Below, piece after piece: positions 8,255 to 16,364 of a DNA stretch of 36,456 bases (position 1 is the stretch's first letter; each line of letters begins with the position of its first letter). The notes under the pieces were generated by a model. That model made no database searches and was not told the DNA's origin. It was given only the letters and a program-made list of their open reading frames with translations. Made by a program: the position numbers and the translations under genes. The DNA lies in assembly GCF_014203225.1 (NCBI RefSeq), contig NZ_JACHIO010000034.1:1-36456 (forward strand). The letters run 5' to 3'. This stretch comes from Granulicella mallensis. GTDB taxonomy: Bacteria; Acidobacteriota; Terriglobia; Terriglobales; Acidobacteriaceae.

Positions 8255-9948
8255 TGCAGGGCCTCTGCAAGGGGGGCTTATGGTTCCGCCTGGCTTGTCG
8301 TCTCGGATTATCGGTGCTCGCAGCTTCCTGCTGTCAGCATTTGCTTTCTGCTCAGACTTTTGAATTGAGTGGGGGGACGTCCACGCTGTATCAGGCGGGC
8401 GGCGGTAGCATCACAGTGCGTGCTCCAAGCTATGATTTCACATTGGGAGCAGGCACAATAGACGGACACATCTTCGAAGGCGCGCAGCTTATTAAGGCAA
8501 CAACGCATGCGAAATACATCCTTGGAGATGACCACATCAACTTCTACCTTCCTACCGACATCTTTGATTCAAGTCATTTTCTATTTGCTCGTGGGGTTGG
8601 CATGAGCACCACTCGGCAACAAACTGACATCCTGGCTTTCGTGGGTGCCACGGCTACGGAATACAGTAGCCCTCTTTTCGACGGCGCAAAAACCAATGAA
8701 CCAGCGGGTATTCTGTTTTTGAAAAAAACGATTAACTCCCGGTGGCAGTTGTTTTCCGACACCATCATCTCAAAAGAGCAGACTCAGATTGAGTCCCTCC
8801 AGTGGGAACCCCTTCCGAAACTCGACTTGGCTGTGACTGCTGGTGTGGGTGCAAATCAACCCTATGGGGCCGCCAGCGTGAACCTTTCTCGGACCTGGAT
8901 CGACTTGCAGGCCGCATACATGGGCGCGGGCCAACAATTCCATCGGGTTGACCTGGTCTCTCCTTTGTTTGCGGAGCCAGATCGCGAGAACATATTGGTC
9001 ACCGTCCGACCTTCATCGTTCCTAACGCTGAGTGGTGCTCATCAGAACTACCTTGTGCCCCAATTTCCAAGCACGACCAACGTGCGTAGTTCGGTGGATC
9101 AAGGATCGGCTGGTCTCCGAGTGTCTGGCACCCTCCTGAACGGTGCGATCTACCACTCGAGCTATTTGGATGCCTCAAACCATGCCGTTTCGTTCTCAGC
9201 AACGCGGGCATTCACTGAGAGATTTCACGTCATGGCCAATTATCTTGCCAGTCGTCCGAAAGACTCCGCTCCGACTAACAGCCTTATCTCTACCTTTACA
9301 GAAGCATTTACTGCGCGCCTGAGCGTGAATGAGAACCTGACGATATCGGGGGGGCACACTGGAATCAATTTTGGCGGTCAATTGCTTTCGAACTTTGCGA
9401 CGATCAATGCCGATTATCAAACTATCTATGTACCCGCTCAAAATAGCGCACCGTTCGAACAGGCTCTTATACTCGATATAAAGCTGAACCTTTTTGGACG
9501 GCTCAAGCTGCATGGTTCATCGTTTGTCGATGCAACCGGAAATCTTCGCCATACTGTGGATGCGAGTACAATTGTGGTGCGCGGCCAAAGTGCAGGCGCA
9601 TCGTCCCAATATGAATCAATGGGCGATGCCATCATGCAAGGATGCGTTGTCGACTCGTTTGGACGTCAGATTGAGGGTGCAGCTCTTCTTGTTGACGAGA
9701 AGTTGATTTATACCAATGAAGATGGCTGTTTTCTCGTGCGGGAGCATAAACCCAGGACACATAAACTTCAGGTTGTCCCCGCCGAATTTCTTGCTTCCGG
9801 TAACTGGTCTGTTGTGTCCGCGCCACCAATCATCATCAGCAGCCTTGAGCGGAACAGAATTGAGACGCCGGTTGTAGTGGTTATGCTGAGAGCCAAAGCT
9901 GTTGTGCTGACTTCAGGTGCAACTGTGGGTGTGCAGCCACTCAACTGA
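8254..9948 (+). CDS. Short outer-membrane beta-barrel protein, usher-like by context
   Basis: This 564-residue protein has a signal peptide ending LLSAQ. It consists largely of alternating amphipathic strands (e.g. KLDLAVTAGVGANQPYG, FLTLSGAHQNYL, LTISGGHTGINFGG), as expected for an outer-membrane barrel. The last 110 residues form a small beta-sandwich-like domain (GCVVDSFGRQIEGAALLVD ... GCFLVREHKP) of the carboxypeptidase-regulatory/transthyretin-like type. Classical ushers (FimD, CsuD) are about 800 residues with plug and N-terminal domains, and I cannot see those here. The ATG overlaps the chaperone stop (TGATG), implying translational coupling; a GTG at 8251 is an alternative. Secretion of the flanking subunits is inferred from synteny only. 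Confidence 0.6.
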   Translation: MQGLCKGGLWFRLACRLGLSVLAASCCQHLLSAQTFELSGGTSTLYQAGGGSITVRAPSYDFTLGAGTIDGHIFEGAQLIKATTHAKYILGDDHINFYLPTDIFDSSHFLFARGVGMSTTRQQTDILAFVGATATEYSSPLFDGAKTNEPAGILFLKKTINSRWQLFSDTIISKEQTQIESLQWEPLPKLDLAVTAGVGANQPYGAASVNLSRTWIDLQAAYMGAGQQFHRVDLVSPLFAEPDRENILVTVRPSSFLTLSGAHQNYLVPQFPSTTNVRSSVDQGSAGLRVSGTLLNGAIYHSSYLDASNHAVSFSATRAFTERFHVMANYLASRPKDSAPTNSLISTFTEAFTARLSVNENLTISGGHTGINFGGQLLSNFATINADYQTIYVPAQNSAPFEQALILDIKLNLFGRLKLHGSSFVDATGNLRHTVDASTIVVRGQSAGASSQYESMGDAIMQGCVVDSFGRQIEGAALLVDEKLIYTNEDGCFLVREHKPRTHKLQVVPAEFLASGNWSVVSAPPIIISSLERNRIETPVVVVMLRAKAVVLTSGATVGVQPLN

Positions 9949-9989
9949 TCTGTATGTTCGCCGGCACCCCCCGAATGGAGCCCGTGGTT

Positions 9990-10553
9990 ATGCGATTGAA
10001 TTGGCCAATATGTAGTAAGACGATATTCGCGTGGATTATGCTTGGCTATCCCATCGCAGCCTTAGGTCAGGCGGTGAAGGTCACTCAAAGAGGAGCTGCC
10101 CCAAACATTGGCGCCAACAGCCTTACTGTGAGTGCCACCCCTGCCACGGTAAACATAGACCTTACTGCAAAAAAAGAGTCCAGCGGCAGCAACCCTATAA
10201 ACATTACCACTACCTACAGCAACCTAACTCTGTCCGGCAATCTTAGCCTGTACGCCTTTTTTATAAGTGCTAATGCGGCGCTTATTGGAACTCTTAGTCC
10301 CTCTGCTATCCCAAGCTCCTCTGTGTTTGGACAGATGACCACGGGTGTGCCGACGAGCTATATGGCCTTCACACAGACCAGCCCCGTCGGTGGTGCAGGT
10401 GCAAGTCTCAAACTGCTTTCTCAGCATGTTTTAGCCGGGGCAGGAACCAGCCGTACAGATGTGTTGAATCTGAGGATCGACCTGACCAACCTTCCTCAAC
10501 TTCCGGCAGACACCTATACCGGTACGCTCATTCTCCAGGCACAGGCACCTTAA
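9990..10553 (+). CDS. Secreted fibre-subunit-like protein B
   Basis: This 187-residue paralogue of subunit A (6924-7502) has a signal peptide (MRLNWPICSKTIFAWIMLGYPIAALGQA). It shares IPSSSVFGQMTTGVPTSY, SRTDVLNLRIDLTNLP and a C-terminal TYTGTLILQAQAP strand with subunit A. The ATG at 9990 has GGAG nine bases upstream and places the signal peptide at the N-terminus. An upstream in-frame ATG at 9954 would add 12 residues. It follows the barrel gene by 41 bases on the same strand. It probably belongs to the same transcription unit as a second or tip/anchor subunit. Identity within a known family is not established. Confidence 0.72.
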   Translation: MRLNWPICSKTIFAWIMLGYPIAALGQAVKVTQRGAAPNIGANSLTVSATPATVNIDLTAKKESSGSNPINITTTYSNLTLSGNLSLYAFFISANAALIGTLSPSAIPSSSVFGQMTTGVPTSYMAFTQTSPVGGAGASLKLLSQHVLAGAGTSRTDVLNLRIDLTNLPQLPADTYTGTLILQAQAP

Positions 10554-10662
10554 TTGATCATGTGAGACGGGATGCCGGGACGAAGACCGAGGTGAGCAGA
10601 TGATGTCCTTAATCCTGGGGTGCCTATAATGGGACGACACTTCAGTCCTGTCGGGGGCTTCA

Positions 10663-11376
10663 TTGAGCACTGTCAAGTTCAAAAATTCACTTTTAGAGAA
10701 TTTAGACATCGAGATCATCAAGCGCTTACGTCTGCGTTCGATCACGTTTGAACTAGGGCATGAGATTGAGTTTCCTGCCAATCCGATAGACAACCTATTC
10801 TTTCTTGAAGAAGGAATGGCATCCATGACCACAACCTTTCAAGATGGATCTCAGGTAGAGGTGGGCATGTTTGGTTACGAAGGCGTTATTGGTGTTTCTG
10901 CCCTGATGGGAACAAAGCGAAGTCTTAACCGCGTGTACACACAAATTGCGGGCCATGGCTATTCTTGCCCAATCGAAGTAGCTAGAAGAGAGTTCAGTCT
11001 GGGAGGATCCTTTCAATCACACGCGCTCCGTTATGTTCAGACGCAACTTGTTCAAACGGCTCAATCGACTGGCTGTAATGCAAAGCACGACGCAGAGCAG
11101 CGGCTTGCCCGATGGCTGCTTCTCTGCGCAGACCGAGTCCATAGTGTCACTTATAAGCTGTCGCAGGACTTTCTCTCTCATATGCTCGGGAGTTCGCGTC
11201 CCACGGTTTCGATAACGGCTGGCATTCTCAAAGAAAAGGGGCTTATCGAGTACAGCCGTGGAACGATACACATTCTCGACGTCGCGGGGCTCGAAAAAAT
11301 ATCCTGCGAGTGTTACCACATCATCAAGGATCATCTCGATGACTGCGCTCAGTTCGATAGCGGCATTACTCGTTAG
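10663..11376 (+). CDS. Crp/Fnr-family transcriptional regulator
   Basis: This 237-residue protein has an N-terminal cyclic-nucleotide-binding-type beta roll (about residues 10-125; EIEFPANPIDNLFFLEEGMASM and GMFGYEGVIGVSALMG). It ends in a Crp-type winged helix with the recognition segment LSQDFLSHMLGSSRPTVSITAGILKEKGLI. The cAMP-contact signature of Crp is not evident, nor are the N-terminal cysteines of Fnr, so the effector is unknown. It starts at TTG with GGGGG about six bases upstream. It lies 109 bases downstream of subunit B on the same strand and may control or be co-transcribed with the cassette. Confidence 0.85.
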   Translation: MSTVKFKNSLLENLDIEIIKRLRLRSITFELGHEIEFPANPIDNLFFLEEGMASMTTTFQDGSQVEVGMFGYEGVIGVSALMGTKRSLNRVYTQIAGHGYSCPIEVARREFSLGGSFQSHALRYVQTQLVQTAQSTGCNAKHDAEQRLARWLLLCADRVHSVTYKLSQDFLSHMLGSSRPTVSITAGILKEKGLIEYSRGTIHILDVAGLEKISCECYHIIKDHLDDCAQFDSGITR

Positions 11377-11764
11377 CCGAGTCTTTAGTCGGCCGATCTT
11401 CCTGTCGTACGATGGGAGCTTCGTAGCCCGAGTCGCCAGAGTGCTTTACGACTTATTTCCGGCGAGCGGCGGCCGACGCGCGATCTGATCGGCAAGAAAA
11501 GTAAGTTGTACATGGGTGGGTAGCCAGAATGTGCGACAGACCATGCAAGAACTGGAACCGGAGTCTCTAGTCGCGGCTATCCGTCTGGAAACTAGGAGAC
11601 GGCCGGAGGTGTAAAAAATCGCACGCAAGGAAAGCAGGAAAGGGTGGAACGAGGCTCGGGCGGAGGTCATCGGCGCATATCAAAAGGAAGCGACTCTCGC
11701 CTTCCTTCGCAATGATGGCGTTCGCCCACTCGCTACTCCGGCTTCATGCCTCGGCATATGCGCG
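11377..11764. other. Intergenic stretch without a recognised gene
   Basis: These 388 bases lie between the convergent Crp/Fnr-type and AraC-type regulator genes. A plus-strand frame near 11620-11765 reads GWNEARAEVIGAYQKEATLAFL, which looks protein-like. It begins after a stop codon without a start or ribosome site, so it may be another relic. Nothing is assignable. Confidence 0.4.
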
Positions 11765-12580
11765 TCAGTTTAGTACCTGATTCCGGTATGCCCTAGGACT
11801 AAGGGAGCAGAATATGCGAAAGGTCCTAGAGAAGTGTTGCTGCGTCTTAAAACCGCAGGCTAGGGACACGTCCATCATTCGGACCCAAGGCGCGCGCAGC
11901 ATCTCTTTTGCGCGATCTATTCGTAGCCCCAATAAGAAGCGATGTGGTGTCTGGCCCGTGCTACGAAGAAACATCTGCCCGAAATATGGTGGACTCAGTT
12001 TCGCTTCCTCAGCGAGTTCTGCCAACGACAATTCGCGATCGAGGTGCGCCCTCATATAGTCGACTACTCTGCGTAATTGCGCTGGAGCGAGCCCTCCGCT
12101 TGGAACAGGCTGGAAGTTCCTCGAGGTTCCCCTTGTGCGGATCAGGAGGGCGGCCAAAGCTTGGGTGACGGATTCGGTGAATAGTCTGTCAGCTTGAAAA
12201 ATTCCTTGTTCTTCTTCGGACAGCATCCGGACAAGTTGACCTACCCTGGGGTCTTCCAGCCGTTCTGTCGCGTCAAGGCTTATGTCCCCATGCGCGTATT
12301 CGCCGGCTGCATGAACGAGAGCTTGGTCAGGGATGGTGACCATGAGCAGTCGCCCGGGGGTACTGCCCATAACCCATTTTTCAGTGTGTCGTGGGCAAAG
12401 AACGATCTCCCCTGCCGAGTAGTCGTATGTAGTGAGACTCGAAAGGCGTGTTCCGTATCTCAAACTCACAGGCTCGAGGATCTGGACGAGCACCTGCGAA
12501 GAGTGGAACTTCCGTTCGGGCTCCCGCGAGGGTTCAATCTTGAACCTCAAGACATCCGCTCGAATAGAAGTTGATGACAA
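11765..12580 (-). CDS. AraC-family transcriptional regulator
   Basis: This 271-residue protein has an N-terminal cupin-like sensing region (about residues 1-150, with the strand YDYSAGEIVLCPRHTEKW) and a C-terminal double helix-turn-helix of about 100 residues. The DNA-binding part reads LSLAELAEEAKLSPPYFGQMF, then MMDVSLACGFKTQQHFSRTFR and SPRAYR, the standard AraC/XylS signature. Translation starts at TTG 12580, placed six bases after AGGAG. The effector is unknown. It stands alone, and no obvious target gene is directly divergent from it. Confidence 0.92.
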   Translation of the reverse strand: MSSTSIRADVLRFKIEPSREPERKFHSSQVLVQILEPVSLRYGTRLSSLTTYDYSAGEIVLCPRHTEKWVMGSTPGRLLMVTIPDQALVHAAGEYAHGDISLDATERLEDPRVGQLVRMLSEEEQGIFQADRLFTESVTQALAALLIRTRGTSRNFQPVPSGGLAPAQLRRVVDYMRAHLDRELSLAELAEEAKLSPPYFGQMFLRSTGQTPHRFLLGLRIDRAKEMLRAPWVRMMDVSLACGFKTQQHFSRTFRIFCSLSPRAYRNQVLN

Positions 12581-12662
12581 CCCTGCTCCTTGTAATCCGT
12601 TATTGTTCTTGACAGACTCCTAGCGGTCGCGAGCCTCGGGCCTCTGGCCGCACCGTTGGAGC

Positions 12663-12857
12663 TCATGCCATGCGAATGATTTCGCTGACGGCGAACACAT
12701 ATTCCTCACCCGTGAGGAGGGTCAACCCGGTGAGCGTTCCACGCGTGATCGTAGGCGCAGCTATCCCCTCCTCAATCAGAGAGCCAACGGCCTTCATGAC
12801 ATAGTTTTTGGACATCCCCTCGTTTTCCGAATGGGGTGCGTCGTTCGCTCCAATCAT
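12663..12857 (-). CDS. Small hypothetical protein
   Basis: A 64-codon minus-strand frame starts at an ATG with GAGGA four bases upstream. The product has a plausible mixed helix/strand composition (MKAVGSLIEEGIAAPTITRG, then GLTLLTGEEYVFAVSEIIRMA) and a codon pattern like nearby genes. An alternative GTG start lies at 12881. I do not recognise a family. It lies between the AraC regulator and the sensor kinase, on their strand. It could be chance. Confidence 0.35.
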   Translation of the reverse strand: MIGANDAPHSENEGMSKNYVMKAVGSLIEEGIAAPTITRGTLTGLTLLTGEEYVFAVSEIIRMA

Positions 12858-12881
12858 CGCTTCCTCGATTCTGCTGTTCAC

Positions 12882-13231
12882 GTTGTGCCACGGGACGTGA
12901 GGTTGATATGGTGATGGGCCAAAGAGAGCGACTGGCCTCTTTGAGAGGCATCAACCCATGGGCCGCAGGTCAACGTCTCTGTCCACGCTGTGACGTGTCT
13001 AAGGGGGCTTGGATCATCGTTCCTATAGACCGTTAGATTTTCATTGCCAAGCTCACGGCAAGATCGCTGTCCCTTCGCTCACGCACTATCGACTCTATCG
13101 AGGAATCCCTCATCGCGGCACTCTGGATCTTGCTCTTGAATTCGTCATTCTCCACGAGCGACTCACTAAGCGTGCCTTCCGATTCGGCAGTGAAGAGCGC
13201 AGACCAACTGTCTGAATGCGTCGCGCCGTCA
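12882..13231. other. Intergenic stretch without a recognised gene
   Basis: These 350 bases lie downstream of the sensor kinase. An 86-codon minus-strand frame overlapping the kinase end (13033-13293) is open, but has no ribosome site and no recognisable motif. No response-regulator gene is present here, although this is where one often sits for such kinases. Confidence 0.4.
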
Positions 13232-16200
13232 TCAATCCCGAAAGGAGAGAATCCATGACAGAAGCTTTCGGAAGACAATTTGTTCCCTCTCATAGACGAC
13301 CTCGCCTGGAACCGTCAAGACCACCTCTGTGCCGTGATCCAGCACGGAGATGATGTTGAGCTCAGACCCGATTGCAGTGGAGCGTTCCCGCATCCCCTGC
13401 AAACCGAAGTGCCCCGGCCGGCCACCCCGCAGAGTGTCCTCGGCCATACCATGGCCGTTGTCGGCGACGCGCAGTGTGAGGTTTCGCCCAAAGGCTAGTT
13501 CAATGGAGATGCGATCCGCGGCCGAGTGGTAGTAGGCGTTGCGAACAGCCTCGCAGCCGATATGAGTTATTTGCTCACAGATGCCGTGATGCATCTTCCT
13601 TGCCGAACCGTGGACTGCAAAGTCAACTCCACGAGTCTCGTTCGCGCTGAACTCGTCCAGCGCGCGTTTCAAAGCGAGAACAAGGCTGTCCTCCTCATCG
13701 GGAGCACGTAGTGTGACCAATACAGCCCGGCCTTCTTTAGTGGCTTGGTCGAGCCAGACTGCGAGTTTGTTTAGGCATTCCAAGAGCCTAGAGGAGTCTT
13801 TGGATTGGTCGAGTGCAGTCTCGACGAGTATCTTGCTGCCCTGAATCGTCTGCAGCAGCGTGTCGTGCAGGTCGCGCGCAATTTTTGTCCTCTCGTCAAG
13901 CCGGGCCTCGTAGCGGAGTCGCAGTACGCGCGAAATTCCACGGAGCCTCATTCTGTGTGCGGCCCAGAGAACAGCACACAGTGCAAGGAGGCACAGAAGT
14001 CTAAACCATGCTGTTTGGTACCATGCGGCCATGATGGCGATCTCGACTCGAGCCCCATCGTTATTCCATATTCCGTCGTCATTGGAGGCGGCAACATGGA
14101 ACGAATAGGTCCCAGGCGGCAGCTTTGAATAGAACGCCTGACGACGTTGCCCTGCGTCGTGCCACTGATATTCGTAACCCTCAAGTCGATAGCGGAATCG
14201 GACTCGTTGTGGAACTGTGTAGCTGAATGCTGTGTATTCGACTTGCAGGTCACTTGCGCTGGGCAGAACGACAGTGCCATTCGTAGGACAATTCCTTGCG
14301 CCCGAGACGACATCTCGAATGAGCACCTTGGGTATGACCGGATTCTTTGGAATGTCTCTCGGGTCAAGCTCATACACTCGGTGGACAGTCGAGAAGAATA
14401 GACGTCCGTCGGACGTTCCTGCGACGGTGGGAAGGGGGCGGATATCCTCCGGCGCGCCTACGAACCCGTCGAGGAAGTCGAAGTCCCTATGCGCTACGCC
14501 ACGACCGTTTGACTTCGATGCTTCAAGTTCAGTGCCATCGACTTCCACGACGCCGTTTACCGTGTTCAACCACAGCCTCCCGTCGGAGGTCTCCAGGATC
14601 CCTGATATGTTCGCGGGCGACCGACCGGAAAACCGTATGGCCTTGAAGCGCCCTCCGACGAATGCCTCGAGTCCCCGATCTCCGCCGATCCAGAGATGGT
14701 CGTGGTATGCGGCGATGGCTGTCACGTTACCGACTTCAACACCCTCTTGCTCGGTGAACGTCGCGAAGCGAGTTCCATCGAATGCTGCAACTCGATTGTT
14801 CGTATACCCAAACCACACCGCGCCACTCTCATCGCGCGTTTCCACGATCGCAGTGGGCTTGTGGAATTGATCCGGGCCCATCTTCTGCCATCCGCCATTA
14901 GAGTACCTTTGCACCCCATTGCCAATGAAAGACACCCAGACGTCCCCTGTCTTGCCAGTAGCGATTGCCTGTATATTGTGCATCGAACTAAGACTCTGCG
15001 GCAGCCTGACCCTGTGAACGCCGGTGGGCGTCTCCTGTGCGAGCAGGGAGGTACCCCCAAGCCAGACTGAGCCCAGTGGATCGCGATAGATGCTCTGAAT
15101 GTGATCCACCGGATTGGCCAGTGGCCTGACGACGTCCCCATCCAAATGCATCAAGTTTCCGGCACCCACGAGGAGCGTTCCGTCCGAGTCTCTTGACACG
15201 GCGATCTCCTGCGTTCCCTTGGGCAGCGGCAGAGGCACAAATGCCTGCAACCGAAAATAGTCCAGTCCGTCATCCGTGGCGATGAAAACCCCACCCTCCT
15301 GATCCTGGAAGATGCTCCTTACGGTATCGCTCGTGAGCCCGTCGGCCCCCTTGAAGGTGGTGACGCGTGACAGTGCGCCAAGCTTGGAAGTCTCCCTCCG
15401 CGAATGCGCCCAGATCAAGCCGTGCTTTAGAGTTCCCAACCACAAACCGCCGTCGCGGGTCTCCAAGACATCAGTGAATTGCCCATGTATCCACGAATCG
15501 GCAAGCGGCATCGCCCCGGAGGGCTCCATCGGACCAAGTTCCATGCCCTGCGGTCCAAGGCGAGAGACCCACATTCTTCCGTCCGCGCTCTGTCCCAATT
15601 CCTCGTCTGTACCCGGTTTCCGCTGAACGAGTCGAAATTCGTGCCCACCCGCGGATAGGTAGAAAATACCCTCTGGGCTTATAGCCCAGAGTCTTCCTGC
15701 GCGATCGCTGTATATCGCGCTTGGCTGCTTCGACCCTAAATTCCAACTCCTTTCGACGCGCCGCCATTTATCCCCTTCAAGCCGGTATAGGCCGCCGTTA
15801 GTTGCCGCCCATACTCGTTCATCCGCGTCGACCGCAAAATATAGTGCTGATGCTTCGGAAAGCCCTTCCGCTTGCCCGTAGTTCCTGCATCGCTGATCTT
15901 TGATAAAACTTACGCCACCGAAGCGGTAGCCGATCCAAAGCCCTCCATGCGCGTCGGCCTTCAGGCTCATCACTTGATCTGAAACAAGAGCACTCCCGTC
16001 GCTCGGCCTGAAGCGCTGGAACGTCATGCCATCGAACTGGTATAGGCCACTCTCCGCGGCGATCCACAAAATCCCATCGGAGGTCTGTGCCAATTGGACG
16101 ATTCCGCTTGGAACCCCTTCGCGAGCTGTCCAAGCGGTGTGATAGAGATCACGGGGGCTGGAGGGCTCGCGCTGGCCATATGCGCTCGCCGCCAGCCAAC

Positions 16201-16237
16201 ACAGAAGTGCAAGGACTTGGCCGATACCGGAACGCAT
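13232..16237 (-). CDS. Sensor histidine kinase with seven-bladed-propeller (Reg_prop/Y_Y_Y) sensor domain
   Basis: This 1001-residue membrane kinase would detect an extracytoplasmic signal and phosphorylate a NarL/LuxR-type response regulator. After a signal peptide (MRSGIGQVLALLCWLAASAYGQ) come repeated propeller blades (e.g. SDGILWIAAESGLYQFDG, DGGLWLGTLKHGLI, DGRLWLNTVNGVVEVDG). A Y_Y_Y beta-sandwich with YRLEGYEYQWHDAG follows, then one transmembrane helix (FRLLCLLALCAVLWAAHRM). The HisKA_3 phosphoacceptor is His791 in ARDLHDTLLQ, and the ATPase has an N box (Asn900) and DNGHGM and GLQGMRER motifs. The internal ATG at 16237 is chosen because the signal peptide begins there; the frame is open further upstream. 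No cognate regulator is adjacent. Confidence 0.93.
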   Translation of the reverse strand: MRSGIGQVLALLCWLAASAYGQREPSSPRDLYHTAWTAREGVPSGIVQLAQTSDGILWIAAESGLYQFDGMTFQRFRPSDGSALVSDQVMSLKADAHGGLWIGYRFGGVSFIKDQRCRNYGQAEGLSEASALYFAVDADERVWAATNGGLYRLEGDKWRRVERSWNLGSKQPSAIYSDRAGRLWAISPEGIFYLSAGGHEFRLVQRKPGTDEELGQSADGRMWVSRLGPQGMELGPMEPSGAMPLADSWIHGQFTDVLETRDGGLWLGTLKHGLIWAHSRRETSKLGALSRVTTFKGADGLTSDTVRSIFQDQEGGVFIATDDGLDYFRLQAFVPLPLPKGTQEIAVSRDSDGTLLVGAGNLMHLDGDVVRPLANPVDHIQSIYRDPLGSVWLGGTSLLAQETPTGVHRVRLPQSLSSMHNIQAIATGKTGDVWVSFIGNGVQRYSNGGWQKMGPDQFHKPTAIVETRDESGAVWFGYTNNRVAAFDGTRFATFTEQEGVEVGNVTAIAAYHDHLWIGGDRGLEAFVGGRFKAIRFSGRSPANISGILETSDGRLWLNTVNGVVEVDGTELEASKSNGRGVAHRDFDFLDGFVGAPEDIRPLPTVAGTSDGRLFFSTVHRVYELDPRDIPKNPVIPKVLIRDVVSGARNCPTNGTVVLPSASDLQVEYTAFSYTVPQRVRFRYRLEGYEYQWHDAGQRRQAFYSKLPPGTYSFHVAASNDDGIWNNDGARVEIAIMAAWYQTAWFRLLCLLALCAVLWAAHRMRLRGISRVLRLRYEARLDERTKIARDLHDTLLQTIQGSKILVETALDQSKDSSRLLECLNKLAVWLDQATKEGRAVLVTLRAPDEEDSLVLALKRALDEFSANETRGVDFAVHGSARKMHHGICEQITHIGCEAVRNAYYHSAADRISIELAFGRNLTLRVADNGHGMAEDTLRGGRPGHFGLQGMRERSTAIGSELNIISVLDHGTEVVLTVPGEVVYEREQIVFRKLLSWILSFRD

Positions 16238-16364
16238 CACAGGAGCTGCACCAGAGTGAGCACGAGAATTGGCGTCTCCATATCTAAACTTTGCCCGTGG
16301 GCTTTGGTCGTACCCACACTGGGGTGCGGGGTGCATGGGCCTTCGAACGGTCGCGTGCGGCGGG

